Of a DNA stretch of 50,011 nt, positions 28,991 through 38,394 are shown one piece after another. Under the pieces are notes generated by a model. That model made no database searches, was not told the origin of the DNA, and saw only the letters and a program-made list of their open reading frames with translations. Source of the DNA: Balneolales bacterium. GTDB lineage: Bacteria; Bacteroidota; Rhodothermia; Balneolales; Natronogracilivirgulaceae. How positions within the stretch are numbered: the first letter of the stretch is position 1; each line of letters starts with the position of its first letter. Location: positions 1-50,011 of the forward strand of contig SKNT01000097.1 in the NCBI GenBank assembly GCA_007120385.1, given 5' to 3'. The translations under genes were made by a program, and so were the position numbers.

Positions 28991-31831
28991 TCAGTGTGCA
29001 TCCAGCCAGTTCCCGGAAACGCCCGTATCCACCTTCAATGGGACATCCAGCGCCATGGCCTGTTCCATGGCGGTCCTTACGAGACCGGGCACATCGGCAA
29101 GTTCCTCCTCCGGCACTTCAAACACCAGTTCGTCATGCACCTGCATCAGCATTCGCGTGCCGGATGATCTGGCGGACAGTTCCCTGTCGATCCTTATCAT
29201 CGCAATTTTTATCAGATCGGCAGCCGTTCCCTGGATCGGCATGTTGACCGCCGTTCGCTCGGCAAAACCACGGATATTCTGGTTTGAGGAATGGATATCC
29301 GGTATGTAGCGCCTGCGCCCCGACAATGTCTCAACATAACCGTTGTCCCGGGCAAACTCGATGGTCGTATTTATGAATTTTCGGATTGCTGGAAACCGCT
29401 CAAAATAGGCCTCAATAATGCTCCTGCCCTCGGTATTGGAAACCCCAAGACGCTGCGCCAGGCCGAATGCACTTACACCATAGGGAATCCCGAAGTTCAC
29501 TTCCTTGGCTTTGCGGCGCTGATCGCGGTCCACCTGATCAATGGATCCAAGGCCGAAGATCTCCGCAGCAGTGCGTGCATGAATATCCTCATTATTTTTG
29601 AATGCCGCTATCATCGCTTCATCACCTGACATGGATGCAATGATGCGTAATTCGATCTGGGAATAGTCAGCAGCCAATAGCTTGTATCCCTTCTCCGCTA
29701 CAAAAGCCTTGCGTATCCCCCTGCCACGTTCCGTTCGCACCGGGATGTTCTGGAGATTTGGATTTGTGGATGACAGCCTGCCAGTGGCGGTTACATGCTG
29801 GTTAAACGTACTGTGAATCCTTCCGCTTATTTCGTTTACAAGGCGCGGCAAGGCATCAACATAGGTTGACTTAAGTTTGCTGAGCCCGCGATACTCCAGA
29901 ATCCGCTCAGCAATTTCATACTGGGGCGCCAGTTGCGAAAGCACCTGCTCGGAAGTCGAGTACCTGCCGGTTGCCGTCTTCTTTTTTGTGGGTAATTTCA
30001 TCTTTTCAAAAAGAATCATCCCAAGCTGCTGGGTGGAGTTGATGTTGAACTCCTCTCCAGTTAGTTCAAATATTTGTAATTGCAATTGTTCAATATCCCG
30101 GTCCAATTCCCCCGAGAATGACGAAAGCAGATCCAGGTCAAGCTTGATCCCAGCAGACTCCATATCACCAAGGATTCGCGCAAGGGGAAACTCAATACTG
30201 TCACCGAGAGAGGCGATTCCCTGTTTGCGTAATTTTTCATCCAGCACATGGTACAGCCGCAGAGTGACATCGGCATCTTCACAGGCATACAGGGAAATGG
30301 TTTCGGTTGGAACTTCGCTCATCGACTTCTGATCCTTGCCTTTTTCTCCGATCAGCGACTCAATGGGTACCGGATCGTAACCAAGATAACCCCTGGCAAG
30401 GGAGTCCATATCCATCTTCTGGCCGGTGTCAAGCAGATACGCGGCAAGCATGGTATCGAAGACAGGTCCTTTTACCCGGATGCCATACCTTGCAAGCACC
30501 CGGTAATCATATTTGAAATGGTGCGCGACCTTCAGGAACGATTCATCCTGAAAAAGCGGGCTGAGTGCTTCTATGAGCTCTTTGGGCTTGAATTCGGAGG
30601 CCAAAATGTACCATGCTTCGCCTTCCTTGCAGGAGATGGAAAGGCCCAGCAACTCTGCTTCCACCGGATCAGTGGAGGTCGTTTCGGTATCAAAACTCCA
30701 AACCTTTGACGTTTCGATTTTTTCAATGCAGCCATCCAGTGCATGCCGGTCAGTGACCGGCTGATATGCAACCCGGTCGGGCTGAAGCGATGCATAAACC
30801 GGTGCCGTATCCGTCTTTTCGGCACCCTCTCCATCGGTTGTGCTGCTGCCGGCACCTATAACGGCATTTTGATTGCCCTCTTCCGAAACCGGCGCATCGA
30901 ACAAGGACCCCTGACCCGATTCCGGGAGTTTCTCCTTGACCGACTTCAGGATCCCGCCTTCCGCAGAAACAATTTTCCGGGTGAGACTGCGGAATTGCAT
31001 CCGCTTGAAAAAGGTTACCAGTCTGTCTGCATCAACACCTTGCCATCTGAGATCCTTCCATTGAATCGTATCAGGAACATCGGTGTTGATTACAATCATT
31101 TCCCTGGATTTCAGTGCCTGTTCCTGGTTCAGGGTCAGTCCTTCCCGGGCCCGCTTGTTATTCATGGCAGGCGCAGCTTCGATGGCTTTCTCAAGGCTGC
31201 CATACTCCTGGATTATCTTTGCAGCCCCTTTCTTTCCTATGCCGGGAACACCCGGAATGTTGTCAGAAGTATCACCTATAAGTGCGAGAACATCCGTAAC
31301 CGACTCCGGTCCAACACCAAAGTAGGCATGTACACCTTTCCGGTCAATCAATTCAAATCCCTCGCCCCGATTCAATGGCTTGTACATGTAAACATTGTCA
31401 CCCACAAGCTGCATGAAGTCTTTGTCCGGCGTTACCATATAGACGGTGATCTGCTCCTTTTTTGCACGGGAAGCGAGTGTTCCGATCAGGTCATCAGCTT
31501 CGAACCCGTCCTTTTCCAAATTCGTGAATCCGAAAAGATCCACCATTTCCTTGATTAGCGGAATGGACACACGGAGATCTTCCGGTTGCGGCGGCCGGTT
31601 TGCCTTGTAGTTCTCATCCATTTCGTGACGGAATGTGGGGGCATGCGTGTCCCAGGCCACAGCAAGATGAGTGGGGTCTTCCTTTTCCATCAGATTCACC
31701 AGTGCATTGGCAAAACCGTATATGGCTCCGGTAGGAATGCCTTCGGAATTACGGAGGTTGCTGTTGATCATGGCAAAATAGGATCGGTATGCCAGTGCAG
31801 TACCGTCAATAAGGAAAAGCTTTTCAGGCAT
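28991..31831 (-). CDS. polA: DNA polymerase I
   Basis: A 946-residue polymerase for gap filling and Okazaki fragment processing. The N-terminal 5'-3' exonuclease (about residues 1-290) starts LFLIDGTALAYRSYFAM. The 3'-5' exonuclease domain keeps the acidic residues of DTET, the aspartate in HHFKYDYRVL and YACEDAD, so proofreading is probably active, unlike in several related polymerases. The polymerase domain shows DYSQIELRIIA, RRKAKEVNFGIPYG and MQVHDELVFEVP. An unstructured linker rich in Gly and Glu (about residues 295-355) joins the two exonucleases. It is convergent with the DUF6588 gene and divergent from the PP2C phosphatase. Confidence 0.97.
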   Translation of the reverse strand: MPEKLFLIDGTALAYRSYFAMINSNLRNSEGIPTGAIYGFANALVNLMEKEDPTHLAVAWDTHAPTFRHEMDENYKANRPPQPEDLRVSIPLIKEMVDLFGFTNLEKDGFEADDLIGTLASRAKKEQITVYMVTPDKDFMQLVGDNVYMYKPLNRGEGFELIDRKGVHAYFGVGPESVTDVLALIGDTSDNIPGVPGIGKKGAAKIIQEYGSLEKAIEAAPAMNNKRAREGLTLNQEQALKSREMIVINTDVPDTIQWKDLRWQGVDADRLVTFFKRMQFRSLTRKIVSAEGGILKSVKEKLPESGQGSLFDAPVSEEGNQNAVIGAGSSTTDGEGAEKTDTAPVYASLQPDRVAYQPVTDRHALDGCIEKIETSKVWSFDTETTSTDPVEAELLGLSISCKEGEAWYILASEFKPKELIEALSPLFQDESFLKVAHHFKYDYRVLARYGIRVKGPVFDTMLAAYLLDTGQKMDMDSLARGYLGYDPVPIESLIGEKGKDQKSMSEVPTETISLYACEDADVTLRLYHVLDEKLRKQGIASLGDSIEFPLARILGDMESAGIKLDLDLLSSFSGELDRDIEQLQLQIFELTGEEFNINSTQQLGMILFEKMKLPTKKKTATGRYSTSEQVLSQLAPQYEIAERILEYRGLSKLKSTYVDALPRLVNEISGRIHSTFNQHVTATGRLSSTNPNLQNIPVRTERGRGIRKAFVAEKGYKLLAADYSQIELRIIASMSGDEAMIAAFKNNEDIHARTAAEIFGLGSIDQVDRDQRRKAKEVNFGIPYGVSAFGLAQRLGVSNTEGRSIIEAYFERFPAIRKFINTTIEFARDNGYVETLSGRRRYIPDIHSSNQNIRGFAERTAVNMPIQGTAADLIKIAMIRIDRELSARSSGTRMLMQVHDELVFEVPEEELADVPGLVRTAMEQAMALDVPLKVDTGVSGNWLDAH

Positions 31832-32032
31832 AAAATCTCATTTTCTGTAATTACGGTTTTGCGTGTCAAAAGAAACAAGGCCCGGATCTGAACACGAGTG
31901 TACCAAAATAAGCGAAATTTGATATAACTTTTCTCTTTATCATACGAATACCATAAGGAAAGTCAGGATCACTGGTAAGCCCCTGAAAATCATTGGATCT
32001 GTCCGATTCCATTTTATATCATTTGTAACCGT

Positions 32033-33262
32033 ATGAGTTTAAAGAACGAAACTCGCCAGGCATTTCGAAATACCAGGAACTTCTACCGTGAATATACGAG
32101 GGGAATGACCCCGGAACGCATCGGAAAGGAGTTTCAGGACGATTCCCGGCGGCTCATGGAACTGTACTATGATGCTGTGGGAGTGCGGCCGGCTGAAAAG
32201 GAAAAGAAACAGCCGCCCGTCCGCATATTCAAACTTATTTCTTCACTGCTTTTGCGGCTCACCCCAGCCAGAAGACTGGCCCTTGGTTTTTCATTTGCCG
32301 GTTTCGTGATTTATCTCCTGGGCAGCGGACCTTTGGCCACGCTTATGCTTCCTCTGGGCATAATTGTCCTGATCCTGCTTCTGCTCCTGGAGCTGCTTGA
32401 GAAATCTGACGTAATGAAAGAAATTGATCTGGCCAGGGATATACAGATCAGTCTCCTTCCGGGCTCGGTAATAAAGCACGGACATCTTGAATTTGCCTCT
32501 TTTGCAAGCACAGCCAGTGAAGTGGGTGGTGATTATGTTGATGTGATCAATACGGATGAAGGCACCTATTATGTTATAGCGGATGTTTCAGGAAAGGGGC
32601 TTTCAGCAGCACTGTACATGGTACGTTTGCAGGCACTGGTGCATCTCATCATAGAAAAGCTTAAGCCGGATCCCAAAGAGCTCTTCCTGCATCTCAATGA
32701 CTATATCAAATCCGGGAAAAAAGACAAAACCTTTGTGACTGCCTGTGCCGCTTTCTTTCCATCCGACGGATCACCTGTAAAAATGTGCCGGGCCGGACAC
32801 AATCCTCCCCTTCTCTACCATGCATCCAGGGATTCGGTGAGCGAACTTCGAACTTCAGGACTTGGCCTTGGTATGACGAACACCGGGGTATTTGGTGAAA
32901 ATCTCAAGCAGCTTTCCATCAACATGCAGCCTGGGGATAATCTGCTTTTTTATACCGACGGACTGACCGAGGCCCGCAATCCCCATATGGATCAATTTGA
33001 TGAACACCGACTTCGGGATCTTTTTGAATTGTATGGTTCCCTGCACGCCACCACCATTCTGAGTAAAATTCAAATAGCTGTCGAAGAGTTTATTGAAGGT
33101 GAGAAGCTGGTGGACGATATCACTTTCACCTGCGTTCACATGCATCCGGCAGCATCCCGATCCCTGCCGAAAGATCACGGGTCTGAACACACCGCTGCAC
33201 CCGTGGCACATGATCATTCACTAACAAGTAGGAAAATTAAAGTATCTGGAAAGATACGTTAA
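32033..33262 (+). CDS. PP2C-type (RsbU/SpoIIE) serine phosphatase, membrane-anchored
   Basis: A 409-residue predicted regulatory phosphatase. Residues 1-80 are polar, two hydrophobic segments lie at about 80-97 and 101-125, and the PP2C/SpoIIE domain follows. Metal-binding and core motifs are seen: EVGGDYVDV, ADVSGKGLSAALYM, FYTDGLTEARN and DDITFT. Such proteins dephosphorylate anti-sigma antagonists in partner-switching pathways; no partner gene is adjacent. The last 13 residues (from Leu397) and the TAA are encoded by the end of a group II intron remnant on the opposite strand. The catalytic domain ends before that, so activity is probably unaffected. Confidence 0.88.
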   Translation: MSLKNETRQAFRNTRNFYREYTRGMTPERIGKEFQDDSRRLMELYYDAVGVRPAEKEKKQPPVRIFKLISSLLLRLTPARRLALGFSFAGFVIYLLGSGPLATLMLPLGIIVLILLLLLELLEKSDVMKEIDLARDIQISLLPGSVIKHGHLEFASFASTASEVGGDYVDVINTDEGTYYVIADVSGKGLSAALYMVRLQALVHLIIEKLKPDPKELFLHLNDYIKSGKKDKTFVTACAAFFPSDGSPVKMCRAGHNPPLLYHASRDSVSELRTSGLGLGMTNTGVFGENLKQLSINMQPGDNLLFYTDGLTEARNPHMDQFDEHRLRDLFELYGSLHATTILSKIQIAVEEFIEGEKLVDDITFTCVHMHPAASRSLPKDHGSEHTAAPVAHDHSLTSRKIKVSGKIR

Positions 33263-33629
33263 TCTGTCCTCTCACACACCGTACGTACGGTTCCTTTTAA
33301 GGCGGTTCATGAAGCCATTGAAAGTTTCAGGTGATGGTTGGTCAGGCGAATAAGCCCCAGTGATTCAAAGTACTTGGCTGGACAGGCCTGATTCATGTGA
33401 CCGGCTCCGGCATTCCACCATGGGCGGTCTGCCGCACTCTTTGCACGGTTGACCTTGCGGGCCACTCGTGCCATAAGCACGTCGTGGTTAACCCGGTCGA
33501 AGAACTTCTCCAGGTCGATATTTACGACCCACCGCCTGCCCTGCTCGATGTACAAACGGGCCTGAAGCACCGCCTGTCCGGTGCATAGGAAACTTTCACT
33601 CCCAAGCGGATGCGCCCTGCCGGGCGCAC
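33223..33629 (-). mobile_element. Internally deleted group II intron (class C-like)
   Basis: Read on the minus strand, the element starts GTGCGCCCGGCAGGGCGCA (33629-33611), a hairpin typical of the 5' end of domain I, then GGGAGTGAAAG. It continues with two joined reverse transcriptase pieces (33576-33310) and a decayed domain V containing GAACCGCC, CCGTACGTACGG (33279-33290) and GTGAGAGGAC. Domain VI follows, with the CCTAC branch-site context (predicted bulged A at 33229), and the element ends near 33223. A full relative would be close to 2 kb, so most of domains I-IV is gone and the element should not splice. It lies four bases past a terminator T tract, the known target preference of class C introns. 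Boundaries are good to about two bases. Confidence 0.85.
33307..33576 (-). pseudogene. Group II intron reverse transcriptase/maturase remnant
   Basis: Two in-frame fragments are fused. The first (33576-33451) starts QAVLQARLYIEQG and includes WVVNIDLEKFFDRVNHD, which holds the first catalytic aspartate of the polymerase. The second (33450-33310) is the C-terminal tail with WWNAGAGHMNQA and KYFESLGLIRL, ending in TGA. About 250 or more residues between them, including the YxDD catalytic motif, and the whole N-terminus are missing. The absence of a DNA endonuclease domain after the LGL tail fits class C intron proteins. The open frame continues upstream into domain I and the terminator, so a longer reading frame there is accidental. 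Confidence 0.85.
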
Positions 33630-33633
33630 CACC

Positions 33634-33670
33634 AAAAAAAAGGACCCCGCCAGCTAGTGACGGAGTCCTT
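33634..33670 (-). terminator. Rho-independent terminator of the TPR gene
   Basis: On the minus strand AAGGACTCCGTCA pairs imperfectly with TGGCGGGGTCCTT around a five-base loop, followed by an uninterrupted run of T (plus-strand A run 33634-33641). It lies 40 bases after the stop of the TPR gene at 33711. It is also the insertion landmark of the group II intron remnant. Confidence 0.85.
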
Positions 33671-33710
33671 AATCTAAAGCAGAACAAACCGGATATAACC
33701 GGATTCCTGA

Positions 33711-34694
33711 TCAGTTGCAGTTCAGTTCATGTTCAATTTCATGCTCTGCTGGTGACCGGAAGTCGCCAACCATGGCATTGCGAAAAGCGCTGCAAGCGGA
33801 CTGCGTATTTTCGAGACCCTTGTGAGCCAGCCCCAGTTCAAAATAGATTCTGGCCCGATCCAGTCTTCCGCCTGTTTCCAGTTCAAGAGCACGTTCGGCA
33901 CTGGCCCTGGCATCGCTGTACCTTCTCTGGTTATTGTATACCTCGGCAAACCTATAGTGCATGCTTGCGCTTTCACCATATCCGGCGGCACGGTTAAGCA
34001 AATCAAGCGCCCTGTTATAATACTCTTCTTCAATCTGCTCGGAGGCCAGGAATACCAGATAGTCTCTTGCAGCACGCTGGCTTCTCTCCAAGTTCTCCTG
34101 ATCTCCGGCTTCTCTGGCAAGGTCAATGGCAGTGTCAAAGTTTTCCAGAGCCATGTCAAGTTCACCAAGGCGGCGATAAACCAACCCCATCTGGTAATAG
34201 GCACTGACATATGACGGGTTCAACTCAATTGCTTTTTGATACTGTTCGATCGCAGCCTCATTTTGTTCGTTCCTGAACAGCTGGTTCCCAAGATTCAGAT
34301 GCAGTAAAGGCAGGTTACTGCGTGCGCGACGCAGGAGCTGTTCATCTTCGAACCTCTCCGCCAGCCGACTTGCTTCCTGGAATGCGTCAATTGCCTCTTC
34401 AAGTTGCCGTTCTCTAACAAGTTGGGCAGCATGCATAAATGCCAGCCTGGGAATTTGCCCGACGGCACGCTCTCTGATGTCATCTGCTTCTGATCCAACT
34501 TCATCGGCTATTACAATGGTCTCTTTGAACTTTTCAATAGCTGCCAGAAAGTCTCCCTGTTCGTTGAACAAGACAAAACCCTCATTGAATTTGGTTATCG
34601 CATCTTCCCGTGATTGAGCCAGTACGCCGTCGCTAAAACAAAGAGAGACCAGCAAGGCTGACATAATCACAAAGGCTTTTTTTGCACCGTTCAT
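33711..34694 (-). CDS. Exported TPR-repeat protein
   Basis: A 327-residue protein with a clean signal peptide (MNGAKKAFVIMSALLVSLCF to about VLAQ), so it is periplasmic or surface-exposed. The rest is built of tetratricopeptide repeats, clearest in NEAAIEQYQKAIELNPSYVS, AYYQMGLVYRRLGELDMALE, then YNRALDLLNRAAGYGES and the RAYSD-like AEVYNNQRRYSDARA. Such repeats bind partner proteins; no catalytic domain is seen. The TPR signal is strong, the partner unknown. It is 145 nt downstream of the LOG family gene and ends at a strong terminator. Confidence 0.85.
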   Translation of the reverse strand: MNGAKKAFVIMSALLVSLCFSDGVLAQSREDAITKFNEGFVLFNEQGDFLAAIEKFKETIVIADEVGSEADDIRERAVGQIPRLAFMHAAQLVRERQLEEAIDAFQEASRLAERFEDEQLLRRARSNLPLLHLNLGNQLFRNEQNEAAIEQYQKAIELNPSYVSAYYQMGLVYRRLGELDMALENFDTAIDLAREAGDQENLERSQRAARDYLVFLASEQIEEEYYNRALDLLNRAAGYGESASMHYRFAEVYNNQRRYSDARASAERALELETGGRLDRARIYFELGLAHKGLENTQSACSAFRNAMVGDFRSPAEHEIEHELNCN

Positions 34695-34839
34695 ATTATT
34701 CTATTGAATTTTTGTTATAGTGTTCGATTGTAAAAACGTTAGAAAACGTAAACTTCGTACTTGTGCGGTGCTTAATTTAACATTTTATGTTTTAATACCG
34801 CAAAAAAAGTTCCGGCACGAAATCCAACCTCTTGTATAG

Positions 34840-35532
34840 CTAGAAATTGGGTCGGAGTTTATTGGTTTCATAGAAGTTGTATATGATGGATGTGGCTTCA
34901 TCAGGGTCATCCGTTATGTGGAAAAGCTCAAGATCCTTTGGGTCAATGGTCTTTTCCTTCACCATGGTGCTTTTTATCCAGTCAACCAGCCCGCCCCAGT
35001 AATCCTTCCCCATCATGATGATAGGGAACTGATGGATTTTCTTGGTCTGGATCAGAGTCATTGCTTCAAAAAATTCATCAAGTGTGCCAAATCCGCCCGG
35101 CAGTACAACAAAGCCTTGTGCATATTTTACGAACATGACCTTGCGTGCAAAGAAATAGTTGAAGTGGATCCGGAAATCATTGCCTATGTACTGATTGGCT
35201 GTGGGTTCATTTGGAAGTGAGATGCAAAGACCTACAGAAGTGCCGCCGGCCTTGTGTGCTCCTCGATTTCCCGCTTCCATGATTCCCGGTCCACCACCCG
35301 TTATAATACCAAAACCGGTTTCAGCCATTTTTTGTGCCGTTTCAACGGCCATGTGATAATATGGGTGGTCCTCCTTGAGCCTGGCCGACCCGAAGAAGGA
35401 AACGCAGGGACCGACATGGGACATTTTCTCATATCCATCCACAAATTCCCCCATCACTTTGAATACACCCCATACATCTTTCTCAAAACGCGCATCGTAT
35501 CTGCTCTGAATTTGTTTTCTCTTTTTTTCCAT
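34840..35532 (-). CDS. LOG family protein (TIGR00730-type)
   Basis: A 230-residue Rossmann-like protein of the LOG/lysine decarboxylase-like family. The two signature motifs are GGGPGIMEAGNRGA and PGGFGTLDEFFE (PGGxGTxxE). Characterised relatives are cytokinin riboside 5'-monophosphate phosphoribohydrolases or nucleotide 5'-monophosphate nucleosidases that release the base from a nucleoside monophosphate. The bacterial substrate here is unknown; calls as lysine decarboxylase would be historical misannotation. It follows the DUF5683 gene by about 31 nt. Confidence 0.9.
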   Translation of the reverse strand: MEKKRKQIQSRYDARFEKDVWGVFKVMGEFVDGYEKMSHVGPCVSFFGSARLKEDHPYYHMAVETAQKMAETGFGIITGGGPGIMEAGNRGAHKAGGTSVGLCISLPNEPTANQYIGNDFRIHFNYFFARKVMFVKYAQGFVVLPGGFGTLDEFFEAMTLIQTKKIHQFPIIMMGKDYWGGLVDWIKSTMVKEKTIDPKDLELFHITDDPDEATSIIYNFYETNKLRPNF

Positions 35533-35563
35533 AATCTGATTCTGTGTAAAAGTGTTTATTTGA

Positions 35564-36421
35564 TTATCTGAATGCTACCTGCATCGTCAGCATAACCCCA
35601 TCTATCGTACGCCTTCCGTTGTTGCCTGCTGGCAATGGCTCAAAAAACGAGATGGTCTGTACCTGACCAGTCTGCAGGGATGCAGGCCCCATATAGAACC
35701 TTGCACTGAGATCATCACTTACATCAAAGTCCCGCATTTGTGCAAAAACGTAGGCATCCACAATATTCAGACCGTATGCAAGCACAACTCCGATGATTGT
35801 CAGGTCCCTCCTGTTTCGGTAAACATTCCTGTTGTAGCGCAATGATTCCGGATTCTGGTTCGGATCTATGTTTGGCGGAGTGGGCCCGAATCGCTGGTCG
35901 CCGTCAGGGTTCTGGCTGTTGTAAAATGCGGCCCGGTAATCACGGTAATTCTGGTCCATAAGGATGCTGTAGTAGGTCAGTCCTGCCAGCATACCATAAA
36001 TAATCGGGACTTTCCAGGCCTGTCGGTTCACGACCTGTCCCCACCCTGGAATGATCATCGACTTCCGCATGACGGATGAGGGTTTGGGTACCGTATCCAC
36101 TGGTGCCGTTTCCAGATCATCTAACATCGATATCGGGGATATGTAGAAGTAAACAGACAGTGCAGAGTTACTGGATTCCGCGAATGTGAGTCCCGCCGGC
36201 GGGTTGAAAGTGTTTGAGGAAAGTGATACGGAACCCGGGCTATTGAAGAATCCGGATGATATACCGGAAGGTGCTCCGTTATGTACAATTTCCGTTATAG
36301 TTCGGCTGCCGGGCGTTCCGCCATGTGCCAGGAGCCTGACCGGTCCAAGCACGATCATGCACAGCACGGTGAGTGCAACGACAATACAAACAGATCTGCT
36401 TGGAATCTTACCGTTACTCAA
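35564..36421 (-). CDS. DUF5683 family membrane protein
   Basis: A protein of about 285 residues with an N-terminal signal or anchor (VCIVVALTVLCMIVLGPVRLL). The diagnostic block is PSSVMRKSMIIPGWGQ followed by NRQAWKVPIIYGMLAGLTYY, typical of DUF5683, which is commonly encoded right after parB in Bacteroidota. A second hydrophobic helix (LTIIGVVLAYGLNIVDAYVF) follows, and the C-terminus VMLTMQVAF may be an outer-membrane strand. I favour a TTG start at 36421, overlapping the parB stop by eight bases; an ATG at 36460 inside parB is also open. The role is unknown. Confidence 0.78.
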   Translation of the reverse strand: MSNGKIPSRSVCIVVALTVLCMIVLGPVRLLAHGGTPGSRTITEIVHNGAPSGISSGFFNSPGSVSLSSNTFNPPAGLTFAESSNSALSVYFYISPISMLDDLETAPVDTVPKPSSVMRKSMIIPGWGQVVNRQAWKVPIIYGMLAGLTYYSILMDQNYRDYRAAFYNSQNPDGDQRFGPTPPNIDPNQNPESLRYNRNVYRNRRDLTIIGVVLAYGLNIVDAYVFAQMRDFDVSDDLSARFYMGPASLQTGQVQTISFFEPLPAGNNGRRTIDGVMLTMQVAFR

Positions 36422-37331
36422 TTGATTCAAGCAGTGATATGATTCGTTCCAGATCGTCATCCGAGTAGTACTCCAAACGGATCTCTCCGCCTTTGTTCTT
36501 CTTTTTTATCTGTACACGTGTGCTGAACTTGTTGCGCAAACGGCTGGAAATCTCCATCAGATGCAAATCATTCTGGTCCTTTCCCTTGAGAAGTGTGTTT
36601 TTTGCTGTTTTACGCAGGTCCAGTTTGCGGACGGCATCCTCGATTTGCCGGACCGACCAGTCCTCATCAATGGCCTTTTTAAGCAGTTTGTCCTGAATTT
36701 TCGGGTCTTCAACCGTGATCAGGCTCCGGGCATGTCCGGTTGAGATGGCGCTGGTTTTAAGGGCATGCTGAATAGATGGACGCAGATTCAACAGACGAAG
36801 CATATTCGTGATGGTGGATCTGTTCTTTCCAAGTTTTCTGGCTACCATGTCCTGCGTGTAGCTGCACTCTTCAATGAGTCTTTTGTAACCGAGTGCAATT
36901 TCAATGGGATTCAGCTGCTCCCTCTGGACGTTTTCAATCAACGCGAATGCTATCAGCTCGTCATCGTCCACCTCTCTTACGTATGCCGGAATGGTGGATA
37001 TTCCCGCCATTTTTGTGGCTCGAAGTCTGCGCTCACCGCTTATCAGTTCGTATCTGTCGCTTCCCACAGACCTGACGGTAACCGGTTGGATGAGGCCGTG
37101 CATCCGGATGGATTCGGAGAGTTCCTGAAGTTTTATCTCATCGAAGACTTCTCGAGGCTGGTATGGGTTGGGTCGAATATCCGTCACAGACAGCTCTTTA
37201 ATGACGTTTACTCGCTGCAATACACGTTCACGTTCGATACTGCCGGGTGTATTGGAGTGCGAATCTTCACCCTTCTGATCGTATTCCGGGAAAAAAGCTC
37301 CAAGACCTCTGCCTAATACTTTTTTTGCCAT
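36414..37331 (-). CDS. parB: Chromosome partitioning protein ParB
   Basis: A 305-residue DNA-binding CTPase that loads at parS sites and segregates the chromosome origin with ParA. After MAKKVLGRGLGAFFPE, the conserved NPYQPREVFDE, the CTP-binding GERRLRATKMAG and ENVQREQLNPIE blocks are present, followed by a helix-turn-helix (DMVARKLGKNRSTITNMLRL) and the C-terminal dimerisation domain ending LLESIE. No parS-like site was found in the window. It is 37 nt after parA. Confidence 0.95.
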   Translation of the reverse strand: MAKKVLGRGLGAFFPEYDQKGEDSHSNTPGSIERERVLQRVNVIKELSVTDIRPNPYQPREVFDEIKLQELSESIRMHGLIQPVTVRSVGSDRYELISGERRLRATKMAGISTIPAYVREVDDDELIAFALIENVQREQLNPIEIALGYKRLIEECSYTQDMVARKLGKNRSTITNMLRLLNLRPSIQHALKTSAISTGHARSLITVEDPKIQDKLLKKAIDEDWSVRQIEDAVRKLDLRKTAKNTLLKGKDQNDLHLMEISSRLRNKFSTRVQIKKKNKGGEIRLEYYSDDDLERIISLLESIE

Positions 37332-37368
37332 AATTATTCCAAAGTTTCCGGTTTATTCCGCTGCCGGA

Positions 37369-38187
37369 CTATTCTGATGTCTGTTTGCTTTTTTCAGTGA
37401 AAACGGAGCTTTTACGGAAAAGTTTCTTGTTTCTGATGACAATTTCACGGGCCAGGGCCAGATAGTTTTTTGAACCGATTGAAACGGAATCGTACAGCAG
37501 TACGGGCTTCCCGAAACTGGGCGCCTCTGCCAGCCTGACATTCCTTGAGATAACCGTCTCAAAGACACGGTTATCAAAATATCGCTTCACTTCATCAGCA
37601 ACCTGATTCGAAAGGCGTGTCCTGGAATCGTACATCGTCAGCACGACCCCTTCGATATCCAGCCCGGTATTGAGATGCTGGCGAACGATTTTGATGGTAT
37701 TGAGCAGTTGTCCCAGGCCTTCCAGGGCAAAGTATTCGCACTGAACGGGAATGAGAACGGAGTCGGAAGCCGTAAGGGAATTGATCGTAAGCAGGCCAAG
37801 CGAGGGCGGGCAGTCGATGATGATAAAGTCGTAGTCATCCCTGATTTCTTCAATGGCATTTCGAAGGATTTTTTCCCTTTTCGGACGATCTACCATTTCA
37901 ATCTCAGCACCGACAAGATTAATATGCGACGGAATGACATCCAGAAAAGGCAGTTCAGATTTTTTTACCGCTTCCCGCGCGCTGAACCCTTCCACGAGCA
38001 CCTGGTAAATGGAGTGGTCAATCGCTTTGTATTCGAACCCGGTTCCACTTGTAGAGTTGCTTTGCGGATCAATATCAATCAGGAGCGTGGTATGCTCAAT
38101 GGCTGCCAGACTTGCAGCAAGATTTATTGCTGTTGTTGTCTTTCCAACGCCGCCTTTCTGATTTGCTACAGATATTACTTTTCCCAT
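37369..38187 (-). CDS. parA: Chromosome partitioning ATPase ParA (Soj)
   Basis: A 272-residue ATPase with the deviant Walker [15 protein letters not shown] at about residues 10-23, IDIDPQSN (A' motif) and the Walker B region [11 protein letters not shown]. There is no N-terminal DNA-binding extension, so it is the chromosomal Soj type rather than plasmid ParA. The C-terminal 30 residues are lysine-rich and variable. It precedes parB, and about 207 nt upstream is the anti-sigma-like gene of a separate unit. Confidence 0.95.
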   Translation of the reverse strand: MGKVISVANQKGGVGKTTTAINLAASLAAIEHTTLLIDIDPQSNSTSGTGFEYKAIDHSIYQVLVEGFSAREAVKKSELPFLDVIPSHINLVGAEIEMVDRPKREKILRNAIEEIRDDYDFIIIDCPPSLGLLTINSLTASDSVLIPVQCEYFALEGLGQLLNTIKIVRQHLNTGLDIEGVVLTMYDSRTRLSNQVADEVKRYFDNRVFETVISRNVRLAEAPSFGKPVLLYDSVSIGSKNYLALAREIVIRNKKLFRKSSVFTEKSKQTSE

Positions 38188-38394
38188 ATATGATATTGAA
38201 TTATAACCGGATAGAACACATTAACCGTCAGTTTTTCAACTCCAGCCGACAGACCACTTAAGGTAAGAATATATTTGCAAAGGTAGCACTCCCAATAAGA
38301 CGGAATGAGGTAACCAGCCGTATCCGGTAGTATGAATAAATCTGCAGTAAAACGGTCGAAATACTTACTGTAACGAGAAAAGTAATAGGCGATA

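Noticed and set aside
33307-33687. A 126-codon open frame read as an intact small reverse transcriptase gene
   Set aside because: The first 37 codons run through the terminator and intron domain I, and the remainder fuses two distant parts of the maturase without the YxDD active site; it is a pseudogene.
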